From Erythrocercus mccallii (lineage: Eukaryota > Chordata > Aves > Passeriformes > Dicruridae), in contig VZRG01000307.1 of assembly GCA_013397435.1 (NCBI GenBank), positions 375,360 to 439,359 on the forward strand: DNA of 64,000 nt, given 5' to 3'. The translations under genes and the position numbers were made by a program. Under the pieces are notes generated by a model that had not been told where the DNA came from, did not search any database, and was given only the letters and a program-made list of their open reading frames with translations. Positions 49,380 through 62,469 of the stretch are shown piece by piece; the stretch's first letter is position 1, and every line of letters starts with the position of its first letter.

Positions 49380-52300
49380 CAGTATAAGAGACAAAAAAAA
49401 GAAAGGGAATCAGTCTGATGGGTCACAGGAGCTGGAGAATTGCATTCATTGTGATGCTGTGAATTTCTCTTCTGAAGGGGAAACTCCAGTTAGAAGGAGT
49501 AGAGTTCATCAACACATGTTGCCTCTTGCCACCAATGCACATGACAGCCTGGGGTGTTGGCTTGCAGTGGGGGGAACTTCCCCATTGTCTTGTGCCAGGC
49601 TGCCATCTGTATACTCACTTCTAAGGGGCTGCTAGATGTCAGCAGTGCACAGAGCAGCATGAAGACAGGTGAAACTAAAACCAGTGTAAAGCTCCATTAC
49701 TGTCCTAATGATTCTTCTGTTGTTCCTAGTGACTGTTTCATAAACTTCTCTGCAAGTTTAGACTCAATGAAAGACCTGATTGCACTGACCTTGGATGCTA
49801 AGGCAGCTAGTATTTTAGGAGTCAGGTCAAGAAGGTGACCCAGACCCAGTTAAGGGCACCAAAGTTCTGGCTGAATGCACTAGTCAAGGTAGGCATCTCA
49901 GAATGACGTTCACTCAAAAGTGGAATTTGCTTACAGCTATCAAATAGAGAAAGCTGATCCCTCCCTTGAAACTGAGCTCTTCATTTAGAGATGCAGGAAG
50001 TCGTGACTCTCTTCCTATCATACCCTTTGAGGTATGAGGACAGATTCAAAGAAGTGGGCAGGAATTGCTCTTGAGAAAATGTATACCTTTATAGATGGAC
50101 ACAGGGCTTTTTTCAAGGGACAATTTCAGAGTGGGAGCATTTAGTCACAACTGGGAGACACTGAACAGGTCTAGATCAGAAAGCAAAGCAGAGCACAGGA
50201 CTGCTATCTGTCTCTAAGACCAGCTTGTATAGATGATCATGTTCATGTAACAGACCACTTGGCTCTGCACCACTTTTTGTCCAACAGTGGTATTCCTAAA
50301 GCCCTTTTTGGAATCTTTTCTTATGAAGTTCACTTATTTCTCACTGAAATTGCCTGGATAAATGGGGAAGTTCTGGTGCAACCTGTCAGAGCAATGACTA
50401 TATATAACATGAGACTGAGGATGTGGCCAAATGTGGTCTAATCTGCACAAAAGTTGAGCCAGGCTATGCTAATAGGCAAGCAGTGAGGATGACTAGCAGT
50501 GTCATGCATGAGTTTTTTCTATGTGACATTATGAGCTCAGATTAATATTCTAGGTCTTCCTACATTTCCTTTCTCTCAGGACAATCTCAGTCATGGACAA
50601 AAGCAGAGGGAGGATAGTCTCCAACTGTCAAGTTGTTAGTGCAGGATTTTGTGAGGATGAAGAGTGCAAGGCTGGCCAGATCTAAGCATCTGTCATGGAG
50701 AAAGGGTGCCTGGGGTGCCTGTCCTTCCCTCTGGGCTCACATATCTTACAGTGAACAACCCTGGGTAGAATGCAGAACTGCACAGCTAGCTCCCTGCCTG
50801 CCTGAGGAAAGAATTTGCCTTACATCTGCTGACAGATCTCCAATCACTTGGCAGACTTTTAGAAAAGAGAAATAGAGAGTCTGTCCCCATGTGCATATAT
50901 ATGAGCATGTGCATGTGTTGAAGGGGGCTGTCCCAACACCCACTCTTTCAAAGAGATGCTGCTTAAAGATGTATTTTCTGAGGGTCTTAATATGAGTATG
51001 CTTGGAGCCCACTCACTAGGTTGACACTCCTCCACCCCTCCCTGGAAATTTTAACAAAGTGATGACTGCTAGCTATATCCCAGCATTAGAGACCAAGCTG
51101 CTCCAGCTGACACAGTCTGTATGTATGCAGAGAAGAACCCCTGGCTCCCAAAGAGTTTAAAAGTCAAACACAGTTGTTTGCATAAAGTAAAAGTCTTCTA
51201 GGCTGATAAGGTGAATGATTTTTAAAATAATTTTTATTTTTTGCCCTCAGTTTTATCTCTGATCATTTCCATGTCTTTTATTGGTATGCTTTTCTGGCTT
51301 GGCCTGATTCCTGGATGTTGGTGCTGGAACAGGATAATCTTAGGTCTAAAAGCCAAGAAAGAGGAAGATTACTTTCCCCACTGATCAGGTACAGAATCTG
51401 GAACTGATTTTTCAATTCTCTGCTCTGTTTAATAAACACTTCATCCTTTCTGGGAGTGGTGTGGTTCAGGATTATTAGAAGACTGACCTTTGAATACGGA
51501 TCCCCTTTTTCTCTGATTGATTCTGTTATGTCAGTATTTATATTATACTCAAGGGAATGTCTTTATTTGTGTTTGGGAATTTATCCAAAATTTGATTATC
51601 TGTGAGAAAATAGTCTGTTTTGTGCATGTAAAAGATGTTTTAGGTCAGACAGAAAAGAATCAGGTCAAATTTTATATCCTCACGTTTTGATCTAAGGGAT
51701 GGGAAAACAAAAATATAAAGGCATCACATGACAATGCTTATGCTTTGAGACTCTTTTTCTACTAGAATTACTCTGGGGACACTCACACAAATCTGTATAC
51801 TCAGATACTAAGGCAGTGACTAATCAAAAAGCTCAGTTATGTGAAACGGGGCACATCAAGTTCATTATCAGCTGTATGGTCCAGGTAGCCATTTATTCTC
51901 ACTCCCTTTTGTTATGGAACTGCAGCACAAGTGGGGACAGTAAAAGGCAGAAAAATAAGCTTGTCGTACATTCAGCTGACATTGCATGGAGTTAATATTG
52001 GCACACAGAAAAATATTCTCTATTCATCTCATTATTATGTTTATCAGTCCTAGGTCAAGCAGTACATTTGCTGTTATTTTTTTTAAATGGTCTAAAATAG
52101 TTTTAATTAAATTAGCTTAAAGCTTTAATCACAAATTGTGTAGCTGAAGATTTTCAGATCATTTTTCTTTCATACATTACAGCTTCTGAAGTATGGTTGT
52201 ACTGTGACACCATTTCTAGGTAAGTATTTTAAGAGCAACACCAGAGGCAATAATGTCCTGGACCTTTAAGTGCCAGGTGTCCATAAACTAGCTCTTCTGT

Positions 52301-54810
52301 GGAGAGCTGAAAAGAATGCAGAGAGAAGCACTAACTGCCTTGGCTGGCAGCCTAACCTGCAGTGCTTTTGCCTGTACTGTGGGAAAACTTACTGCAGTGT
52401 CACAGCCCTGCTACTATCAATTAGTGTCAATATGAACAAAGAACACCAGATATAAGGCCAATGTTCTGGAAATATAACAAGCAAAATGATGCTTTGTAGC
52501 AAAGCTGAAATTCCACTTTGTATGAGAAAGAGGATCCAGGAAAGGAAAAACAAAAGCAGATTAGTCATACAGCTAAATTTAGGGGTTTTTCCATACGTGC
52601 TACTGTTTCAGATCAGTCATGGAAATTAATGAGTTCAGTGTTATGAGATGAAAAGAATCTCGTATAGTGACCTGATATGAACTCATGGAAGCCTGATAGG
52701 AGGATTTGGCAGGGAATGTAGAGAACCTTTTTATATCGTCCAATGGCTCCTTTTAACAGCAACTACTATCATGTTGTCAGTTGAGAAAACAAAATTGGCC
52801 CACTTCTCAGGCCTCCCCTTCAGTACGTTCCAATATCAGAGAGATGTCTTGATTTTCTGACTCTGCTTGAGGGCTGCACATGACTCTTCCCAGAGGGAAA
52901 GGGGATCTGTTGACCAGGAGAATTGTTGCCTCAGACTTCATACAGATCTCCTTCTCAAAGAAGTGAAGCACAGCATGACAGACACCCGCTTGCAGTGCAA
53001 GCAACCTAGTGTTTGTGTTCAGTGCAGACAAAGTTTGGATATAAGAACAGTTAACCTCTGGTTATTAATTTTTCTTTGTAACCTCTGCTCTGTGTCTCTC
53101 TGTGCTGTGCAGTCCTGTACTTGTGCAGTAAAAATAACATAAAGGCCTATAGAAACTGAACCTCATGGTATACAACTATTCTAATTTACGTGTCTGACAC
53201 TATTAACTGCACCCCATGGGTGCAGGCACAACACTGACATAGCCTTGCTGTCAGAGTGTACTTGCCAAGACCAGAATAGAGATTGCAAATCAGAGAAGTT
53301 TGGTTGATAGCCACTGCAATCAATTTTCTAGCTGCAATCAAATTTCTAATCTAAATTAATCAAAATGACTAAACAGTTGAAGCCCAGCTTAAAATCCAAC
53401 CAAGACATTTGTTCCTCTCTCACCCTGGTATAAACTACATTTATTTATTTACATTTCTTTAATTCACTTTTTAATGAAAAAATGACCTTGTAATGTGATT
53501 TTAATAGGGTTTGGAAATGAATTTTTGCCCTAAAAACATATTGCTCAGGTCAAGTGTGTGTAAATCAGAATCAGCCTGTAATTAACCATAATTTTACATG
53601 CCTGCTTAAAAAATAATAATGTCAAAAGTGTTATTATTGTTTCCTTGTGCATTGTTGTAGAAATACACGGTTCAGAGAACACACATGTGCTCTCCCCCTC
53701 CTAGAAAAAGGTAACACAAGTGACTCCTTGCTAGTGGTAGAAATAATGCAGTATTGTGCACAGTTGCCTAAGCCAACACCAAACAATCAATCTCAGACAC
53801 TGGAAACAGGTCAGATTTGTAGAGACTTCTGACTGGGTTATGGTTATGGTCCATGAAACTGCTGGTACCTGAGCAGATTCACTTGGAGTCATTATCAGCA
53901 TCTCCCCAGGACACTGCAGGACCATCAAGGCAAACTTTGAGGCCCAGGGACTTTGGCCATTGCTGGGCAGCAAACACAGAGCTTTTGAGAACCTAGAGCT
54001 TGAGATTAGCTCCTTGGTGAAGTGCCTGAAAACAATGCAGTAGTCCCTGATGGATAGCTGGGCTGCATGATGGTGCAAACTTGAGGATCCTCTCCAAGCT
54101 ATTGGTTTTGGTACCTCTACCCTGGAAAGCAATAGAAGAAACCTGGGAATACTTAGTCAGAATTTCTTGTGATTAAAACAGTTGTGATATGATTCCCCAT
54201 GCAATCATCACTCTCTTCAGTTTACATGAATCTTTGGCAGAAAATTTGCAAAGTGATTATGCAAGAGAAAGAGAAGTTCAGAAAAGTCACTCTCTAGTAA
54301 AGCCTAAGTATCTTTTACAGAAGTATTCTCCTAATCTGAGTACAGCCATTGGAATTGCCCATGAACCAGCAGCTTTTTCTTTCAGATGTTCTGTTACATA
54401 AACAAAATAGTTATAATAAAGTGGAAAAGGTTTGGGTTTGTTTTTTTTTATTCAAGGTGGCCATACCATCTTGAATAAAAATAAAGTATTTCAAGGAACA
54501 AAAAAAGAGGCACTGACTTATTCAGACTTGGGTCTTCATGATTCTGATACATGGTTAAACATTTTCATAATTTCATCGTATTTTTCAAGTATTGTTTGGT
54601 CTTTAATTCCCAGATGTTTGCACCTGTGATGTAGACCAAAATTCTTGCTTACTTGTCTACCTTTATTGTCTCCAATAACTTTTTTTAAAAGAAGACTTGC
54701 ACTTATCTAAGTTTTACCTGAGAAAACATCTCAGAAAATCATACAGCTGATATCCCTGGCCAAGAAAGAATCAGTTCTGTCTATGGGACTCCTGACACCT
54801 TACTTAATTT
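49380..54810. other. No convincing gene
   Basis: Frames of 60-133 codons on both strands (for example 49554-49838 plus, 52867-53142 plus, 53731-54132 minus) lack recognisable motifs, splice pairs or poly(A) context. No mobile element was identified with confidence. Confidence 0.5.
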
Positions 54811-54819
54811 ATCCTGAAA

Positions 54820-54960
54820 GACCTTCAAAACTGGAAATTTCATGATCATCCCACACAATCGATTTCAGCATTTCACTATTTCATTGTTAGGAACCTCTTC
54901 TTGATTTCTTAAATTAATCACCCCTGTTGAAATTTGAAACCCTTGCATTTGGTTGTAAAA
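54820..54960 (-). mobile_element. Very diverged CR1-like relic
   Basis: GCATTTCACTATTTC, AGGAACCTCTTCTTGATTTC and a CCCCTGTTGAAATTTGAAACCC phrase occur in the order seen in the reverse complement of CR1 bodies. Divergence is heavy, and the call could be wrong. Confidence 0.35.
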
Positions 54961-54969
54961 ACACATGGG

Positions 54970-56040
54970 AAATTTGTAGTCTGGACATACAGATTTTAAA
55001 GTAACTCACCACAGTCTTTAACACCTTTCCTAAAGTTACACTTATTTACCACTTCCTGTCTTACCTAGATTATTTTCCAGTGGTGTGACTCTGGTCTTGT
55101 TCTTACAGGGATGACATTTTTTCTCTACGTCATTTCTTCAAAAACTAAAATTATTTTGAATTCTGATCCTATCTTCAAAAATGTTTCCAGTCCTTTGAAA
55201 CTTACTCTTTTTTCTATCATTCAGGATTTTTAGAGAAAATAACAGGTATCAGGACCAATATACACAACCCATAAGCTTTACTAAATACATCCTTATGTTT
55301 GAACTTGAGGGAACAATCTGTGATATTTTGTAAATTGAGCCAATTTACTTCCCTCCACACTCTAACAAGAGGAAAACCAGTGGTCAGGCTGTGAGTCAGG
55401 TGCAACTTGGTTCTTCATGTTCTCTAGAGGTACTGTGATCAGCTGCTATTCTAGATATGCAATAGTGTCCAGCATAAGCAGTTCCATGGAAGGAGCAAAA
55501 TGTATGCTCTGGAATATTAAGTAGATCTATTCATACAGTGGCAAGGAAGATGAAGAAATCAATCACTGGAATATTAAATGAAAGAACATGAAGGATTCAC
55601 AAGACTCCTTGAGTGTGCATAGGAGGAAGATTTCTATACTAAATTTGGAGCAATATGACTGCAATCTGGGTTTGAAGTAAGAGTAAATGCTCAGTGTTGG
55701 ACAGATACTTTCACAGAGGACAGAAAAGAGATCAATGACAGACATAAGGTTCAAGGAATGATCATCCAGTGAAGTGGTTTATCTGCATAAAATTATTTAT
55801 TTTGTGAATAAAAAAGAAATAATAGACAGCTATTTAATCCTTCTGAAAGTTGATCCAGACCCACTGACACCAACAAAAAAATTCACATAGCTTCATGGGA
55901 TTTGGAGTAAATCTCTTAGAGTGTGTCATTGAAACATTACAGGATAAATTATTACCTGGTGTAAATTTTTTAAAGCAAATCAAATTTATCCTAGGAGCCT
56001 CTTATGTCAAATATATATTCCTTCTTTCTTTTACTAGTTC
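54970..56040. other. No gene seen
   Basis: AT-rich unique sequence without supported exons. Confidence 0.5.
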
Positions 56041-56043
56041 TTC

Positions 56044-56070
56044 CACTCATTCATTCATTCATTCATTCAT
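56044..56070. repeat. (TCAT)n microsatellite
   Basis: Six tandem TCAT units, the same unit as in the array near 9340. Confidence 0.92.
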
Positions 56071-56079
56071 ATGAGATCT

Positions 56080-57485
56080 TAGTGTGCTGTAATCAGTGTG
56101 CTTACTGGAAAAAGACAGGAAATGTACACTGTGAACATTAGTTAACAAGAATTATGGTTTCAAAAATTATCTGCTCCAGCACATATTTTTAAATACCTTT
56201 CATAATTATGAAACTTAAGGAAAAAAAAAAAAGCCACAAAAATCCCCCATACGCCATCGGGGCACTCCTCATATTCCACTAGATTTGTGGTTCTTATCTG
56301 ATGAAAACAGCACTGAGCTGGAACAAACAATGCGTCAAGGATGATTATGCAACATGAGATGAAGAAATATTTCTCAACCCAGTGCCAGGAAAGCTACAGG
56401 CAATTCTGGAAGTCACATGCTTTCTGGTGGGATTTTTTTGCATTTTTGTTTTTGTGTCTTGTACAAAAAGATAGTCCTATTTCGGAAGTCAAGTTGCAGG
56501 AGGAAACAGCCAGTAGAGAGGATCTTTTCTGTATTTGTGAATTCCGGTTGAACCACAATGAGCACATTCTTCCTTCTCTCTTTTGTGTGTATGTTTAGAG
56601 TTTTGTTCTTCTAATAGTGAAAGTTTAATGGATAGAAAGGGATCAATGGGGGCATTGTTGAACTGACCTCTGGTGACCATCAGAAAATAAATGAGGGCCA
56701 GCAGATGGACACCGCTCTAGCTGGCCATATCTGCAGTGTATTACAGTTATTTTCAGTTGAATTATTGTATACTGGATTCTATACCATTATGTTTTGCTCA
56801 TAGTATCATAAAGACTAAATGCCTGCAGAGACTAAACACTATATTCTAAGAAAACAGCAGATAAATGTCTGGGGAAAGAACAAAACAAAGCAAAGCAAAA
56901 CAAACCAAACCAAACGAGGGATTTTGCATAGTAGCATATAATAAGTCTGAAAAGCAATGATAAAATGATAAACAGAGTTATGAAAAATTTAAACACAAAT
57001 CAAAACAGATAACTGTGATTTTTGTGTCAGTTTCAGCTGTCCCAAGTTAGCAACAACATGTCTGTGTGAGGTAGACGAGGGCTGAACAAATCCAAAACCT
57101 CAGTGGAAAATTCGATCGGGGCACAGATGGGTTGGTTACACAAAGCTGGCAGAACTATCACCCTAAGCAGTTTTGTCTAACCCTGTAGCCTGGAGATAGT
57201 CCCAACTTCATCTACATAAGCCATTGCTATAATATGGAGCAAAACTACTAAAATTGCTTTTTGAACTGGGATCCTTTTACACTAATAAATTAGTGCATAC
57301 ACTAATTTCTGTCTTGATAAATTCCAAATTTTGCACAAGTGTTACTAAATCCCATCTGTGAAAGGCTTAATTCAGTTGCCTCAAAATATTATTGTCTGAG
57401 ACTTCAGCATTTAGATAGTCAGTGAGGGCTGTATGTGACAGAAGAATAATGATAGTCTTCTTCCAAAAAAGACAACCTGATGCAA
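56080..57485. other. No gene seen; small CAAA-type repeat
   Basis: Contains an imperfect (CAAAA/CAAAG/CAAAC)n run at 56880-56916. The 85-codon frame at 56341-56598 shows nothing recognisable. Confidence 0.5.
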
Positions 57486-57491
57486 GAGTAG

Positions 57492-58368
57492 TAACACAGA
57501 ATTACAGAGTCATAGAATCACAGAGTGGATCAGATTGGAAGAGACCACTGTGGGTCATCTGGTCCAACCTCCCTGCTTGAGCAGGATCATCCAAGTGCAC
57601 AAGGCACAGAATTGCATTTGGACAGCTCTTGAATATCTCCAGTGAAAAAGAGACCACAACCTCCCTGGGCAACCTGGGTTCCATTGCTTGGTCACCCACT
57701 TAGATAAGTTCTTCCTCCTGTTCAGGTGGAACTTCCTGTGCATCAGTTTCTGCCTGTTGCCTCTTGTTCTACTCCTTGGAAGCACCAAGCAGAGCCTGGT
57801 CCATCCTCTGATACATCCCTGCAGATGCTGACAGACATTGATGAGGTCACCTCCTATTCTCTTTTAAAGGATGAACAGGCCCAACTTCCTCAGTCTTTAC
57901 TCATAAGAGAGATGCTCCACTCCCTTAATCATCTTTGCTGCCCTCCCCTGCACCCTCCCCAGGAGCTCCATGTCTCCCTAGTGCTGAGGAGCTCAGAACT
58001 GGGCACGGTACTCCAGGTGCAGCCTTACTAAAGCTGAGTAGAGGAGCAGGGTCACCTTCCTCAGCCTTCTGGAAGTGCTGCTCCTAATACAGCCTGGGGT
58101 ACCATTGGCCTTCTTGTCTCCCAGGACACACTGCTGGCTCATGGACAGCTTGGTGTCCACCAGGACCCACATGGCCTTCTCCACATGGCTGCTTTCCAGC
58201 AGATCACCCCCAGGAGGTTATTCCTCTCCAGGTGCAGGAGCCTACATTTGCCTTTCTTGGATTTCAGGAAGCTCTTCTCTGCCCATCTCCCCAAAATGCC
58301 AAGGCCCTTCTGAAAGGCTGCACAGCATTCTGGCAATTGGCGACTCCTCCCAGGTTTGTGTCATCAGT
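57492..58368 (-). mobile_element. CR1 LINE copy, about 0.88 kb of the 3' part
   Basis: The left end has degenerate octamers (ACAGAATTACAGAGTCATAG) followed by AGATTGGAAGAGACC and GGTCCAACC, the reverse complement of the CR1 3' end. The body continues through the 3' untranslated part into the end of the reverse-transcriptase ORF. On the minus strand a 63-codon frame (57993-58184) contains KKANGTPGCIR and LYSALVRLHLEYRAQF, the C-terminal region of CR1 ORF2. The frame is broken by stops and shifts, and the element is truncated at its 5' side near 58368. It is the longest and best preserved CR1 in the window. Confidence 0.93.
57993..58184 (-). pseudogene. Remnant of CR1 ORF2 C-terminal region
   Basis: Open stretch of 63 codons inside the CR1 copy, with the conserved LYSALVR..LEY motif downstream of the reverse-transcriptase core. 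Start and catalytic domains are absent, so it is non-functional. Confidence 0.8.
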
Positions 58369-58374
58369 GAACTA

Positions 58375-59600
58375 AAACACCATACATTCATTCTCTGGTA
58401 GCTGAATCCCACCCTAAGCAAAATTTCAAATCACAAAGGAAAGCTCCATTTAAGAATCTAGACATGAGAGATGGCACCTGGACACCTCAGTTTGGTTTAT
58501 CAGTCTTGATTTTTCATAGACCGTAGTGAACAAGTCTCAATTATTTACAAGGCCAGTTTAGACATATATTTAATGCCTGTATAGCTCTATTTTAGTGTCT
58601 TCATTTGAAGGTTATATCCTACCTAAAGGTTCATATACTGCTAGTATTCATCATTTTATATATCATATATTACACCCTAGCCACCAAAATGACAGATTCC
58701 TAAAGAAGTGGATAACTATTTTTGAAATCAGGGTCATAGCAAGTAAAAACTTAGGGTCAATACTTTAAACAAGCCCATTATCTATTTGTCTCAGGGAAAC
58801 TACTTAGTTGCTATGAAATGGACAATAAATATTAAAAGTCAGAGAGCTATTTCACATTTGCACCTTCACCCAGATTCATTTGCCAAGTAGGTAAACAAGA
58901 TTAATTAGTTGGAGGATTATGTTTTGTGTTGTGGAAGTGGAAAAAAAAAAAAATCATGTGAATCACTGGTAGTATCTAACAAAAGCTTACTCATTCCTCT
59001 GGGTAAATCAGGTGATCAAGAGAAACAAAGAGTGCTAAGGGACAGGCAGAGTCACAGCTTCCTTCTCCTTGAATCAGGAGTCTACTATGGGTACAGCAGG
59101 GTTTTGCTTCCTTATTTTCCATAATGCCACTTTCTCTTCTAAGAAAAGGAGAAGCAACCATCCCTTCCCACATCCCCGGGAGAAAAGGGAAAAAAAAAAA
59201 GGAAAAGAGGTGTGGTTATGCCCATCTTTCCTTTCATTGTTCTATGTTCCATTCTATGGAATGACTCTGCATGATGAAAACAAAAGATAAGACTAAAACA
59301 ATCCTTTTATTCTCTTCTGCTGAACTCTAAACTAGATGATGTTTTGATTCAAGTTATAATCTTATAAAAGGAATGGTAAGAATTCTATAGAAAACCTCAG
59401 GTATTTTCCTTGCAGTTTTGCTTTTTCCTCTTTTTGTAAACTACCTTTTATTTATTGTAAATGAATAAACTGATATGAAGAGAAATAAATATATTTTGTC
59501 TTTTCTCACTTGGAATTTAAATATACAGAACCACAACCTGGCTTGAATTCCACAAATCATCTAAAAGATATGATTCAGATACATTATGCATCTATTTTGA
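58375..59600. other. No convincing gene
   Basis: Unique AT-rich sequence with short frames, plus A-runs near 58939 and 59190. Confidence 0.5.
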
Positions 59601-59646
59601 AAATCTTTCAAATAGCTTTTATGTGTATTTTTTTTTTCTTCCACAG

Positions 59647-59762
59647 GAAATGATCCAGTAGCTTGGAGAAGGGTGATAACCATACGGACTGACTTTCCTA
59701 ACTCCACGGACATCTTGAAAACATCTGACAATGCCAAGAAAAAGAATAATTTTAAAAAATGA
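59647..59762 (+). CDS. Candidate alternative terminal coding exon, unidentified
   Basis: An excellent acceptor (a T-run, then CTTCCACAG with AG at 59645-59646) is followed in phase 1 by 37 codons to TGA at 59760-59762. The frame begins NDPVAWRRVITIRTDFPN and ends in a Lys/Asn-rich tail. The other two frames stop within 15 nt. The entry phase matches the exit phase of candidate exon X, so this could be an alternative last exon of that gene or belong to another. The nearest AATAAA I found downstream is at 60781, about 1 kb away. No family is recognised. Confidence 0.25.
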
Positions 59763-59769
59763 CAGAAGG

Positions 59770-60930
59770 ATGTGTTAAACAATTTTGATTAATGAATTGA
59801 TTAAGATTGTGCTCTTTTATCTAAATCTGAGCATATTTGTGTTCTGAGGATTTCAAGGCTATAAACACTGTCCCAAAAATCAGACAAAACAGGTCAGATT
59901 ATTCTTTCACTTATAGTGTTATACAGGAAATCTGTATTGAATTCAGCACAGTTTTGAACTGAGACAGAAACTTGACCACAGAATATTAAAACCCTAGATA
60001 ATTGTTCTTAGCCTATTTTGAGTGCTTATGCATATTAGCAAATATAAAATGTACTTAATGTTATTTCTTTTTATATCCATTTCACTTGTACTGTTTGATG
60101 CTTGGTATAATAAGCTAAATTTCAGCAATGAGAATTATTCCCTAATAGCAATATGCATCTAGAAAATCTTCAAAAATTATGTCTGCTTTTCTTCAGCCTT
60201 TTAGGGCTTTGGCCAGCAATGAACAGGTGTTCTGGGAAGAAAAAAGTACTGGGATGAAGTATAATGTAAATATGTGCTATATATTTGCTACTGTTCTGAG
60301 CTTTCACACAAAAGGTGATTGAGATCAATCACGTGTTTAAAAGGCACCATGGTGCAGTGCTGGGAGACCAGCCACACAGTACTGTGGGCACAGGATCCAC
60401 ACTTGCAGTTTTGCGGGTCAAAATGAAAGGTGACTGTTAACAAGTCGATGACGTTTTTTTATCCAGCTTCACTCCATGTGCAGATCATTTGAAACAATCT
60501 AAATACATATTATAGTGTATTACTGTGTGTCTTCAGGAAAATCTATTGAGAGGACCCAGCAGATAATAAACAAAACCTTTGTTGTTATGCATGTGCTGAC
60601 ATGGACTGCAGTTGAGTCCTGTTCTAGGGGTTTTTTGTATGATTGAGGAAAAAAATCTTTCCATTCTCAATAGTCAGGGCTAAGAGAAGTGAGAAATCCT
60701 CAATTCACAGAGAGGAAACAAAGCAATTGCTGAAGAAAGTCTTCACTGAAGCATCAGTTGAGCCCAGATCACATATATGAAATAAAAGACTTTGCAACAG
60801 TCATCTTCCAATCAGAAAAAACCCAATGTCCTTCCACACAATCCTTCCTGCCAAGTGACATTGAGCATGACCTCATATCTCCTTCAAAGATAAATATGTG
60901 AATTTGTTGCTTATGTTCTTAATACAGGCA
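59770..60930. other. No gene seen
   Basis: AT-rich sequence that would be 3' untranslated region if the exon at 59647 is real. AATAAA occurs at 60781-60786. Confidence 0.45.
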
Positions 60931-60936
60931 ATGAAA

Positions 60937-61055
60937 TCATAGAATCAGAGAATATGCTGTGTTGGAAGCATATCTGGAATATCAGAGTTGGAAGGGACCC
61001 ACCAGGATCAATTAGTGCAACTCCTGGCCATGCGCAGGAGCCGCAGGAGTCACAC
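60937..61055 (-). mobile_element. CR1 LINE fragment, 3' end at left
   Basis: AATCATAGAATCAGAGAATA, then GAGTTGGAAGGGACCCACC and GTGCAACTCCTGGCC: the reverse complement of a CR1 3' end. A short extra segment appears between the octamers and the TTGGAAGGGACC block. It is 5'-truncated. Confidence 0.82.
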
Positions 61056-61059
61056 CATG

Positions 61060-62300
61060 TGCTTTACCCTGTAGTTTCTCCCCTGGCAGGATATGCCAGG
61101 TACAAGGTATATACAATTTAGTCTACTCTACCTTTTCCTGTGCATTTTTTTTCAATCTATCTCAGATGGACACTATTCTAGACTTGCAAAAAGATAAACA
61201 TAATTCTCTTGTATTGCTTTTATTTAATGTGCAATATAGACAAGTGTTTCCTCTTCTGGACCCAAATGTGGTATGTCCCCAAGTTACCCTGACCAAAAGC
61301 AGCACACACAGGATGAACAAAAATCAAATGAAACATAATGATTCAATCACTGTAATTTCCTGAATCCTATGGGTGGCCTATATTTTCTCAAAGGTCATTC
61401 AGATTTGAGGTTTCAGATGAGTACTTTTCAGTGATTGCTACTTAGTGGAATTTCCAACCTAGTTTTACATTCCTGAGTGTATGAATAGAGTTCATCACCT
61501 GAAAAGCTAGTGGTCTGGAAAGGGTTTTAACCATTATTTGAATACTGCCCTTTCCTTGCTCTCACAGCAGGGAAGACCATCAAAATTTTTCATTGATTCT
61601 TCCATTGTATGTTTGAAATTCTACTCTAAAGCCTATTTTTATTTGTTCACAATTCTAAATATATTGGTGAAATTTTTATATTATAAGTGAGCAGATGTTT
61701 CTGACTTCTAGTGAATTTTAAGTTCTAAGTATCATCCTCAAGTGATTTATATTTTATGTGAAAAAATAAAACTCTGCTATGATTTAGATTTTTTTAAACT
61801 TACCAATATATCAAAACCAGAAAGACATTGAAAGCCTTCATTTCTACCTATTCTATTGATCACCCTGAAGCAGTTAAAGTGGAATTCAGATTTCTCCCTA
61901 AGGAAGAACAAGTGCACTAAAAATCTCTTACTCCAGCTCATAGTTTGCTATACCAGAGTAAAATCAGAAAACTTAGTGAATTTATTTGCTCTTTCAAGGA
62001 CATGTTCCTGCACACAGAGCGATCTGTGACCTGTAGTAAATCAAACATGCATAACTGTGAACTAATGTACTGCTTTTGTATGGTGCCTCCCTCCTATTAA
62101 AGAGATGTATGGTTTATCTCAGCAAAGACTGTAAGAATTGTCCATCAACCAGGACTTGCTATCCTTTTTATTTTAGCTAGAAACTTCCCCCTCCCCCAGA
62201 AGTCATATTCCTATCCTAAGTAAAATACATTTTTGCATTATTTTCTCCTTACTTATTGTTGCTTTTTAAATTGTACTAAGTTCCAATGTGAACATTCATT
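61060..62300. other. No gene seen
   Basis: AT-rich unique sequence. The 65-codon frame at 61166-61363 has no supporting context. Confidence 0.5.
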
Positions 62301-62323
62301 TAATGTTGCTTTGCTTTCTATAG

Positions 62324-62427
62324 ATTTGAACTATGATACATCGCACCTCAAAGCTCCAAAGCATGTCAAAAACTCTATTCTGCATCTTCAGAAGAGAATG
62401 GGGGAAAAAAGAGAAAACTACATCTAA
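62324..62427 (+). CDS. Weak candidate terminal exon, unidentified
   Basis: An acceptor-like TTGCTTTGCTTTCTATAG (AG 62322-62323) precedes a phase-1 frame of 33 codons ending in TAA at 62425-62427. It begins LNYDTSHLKAPKHVKN. An AATAAA lies 30 bp after the stop (62457-62462). The phase again matches candidate exon X, but the peptide is basic and low in information. Chance is the leading alternative. Confidence 0.14.
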
Positions 62428-62469
62428 AAGCTGACAAGCAGAATTTGGGAAAAGGAAATAAAGGAAAGA

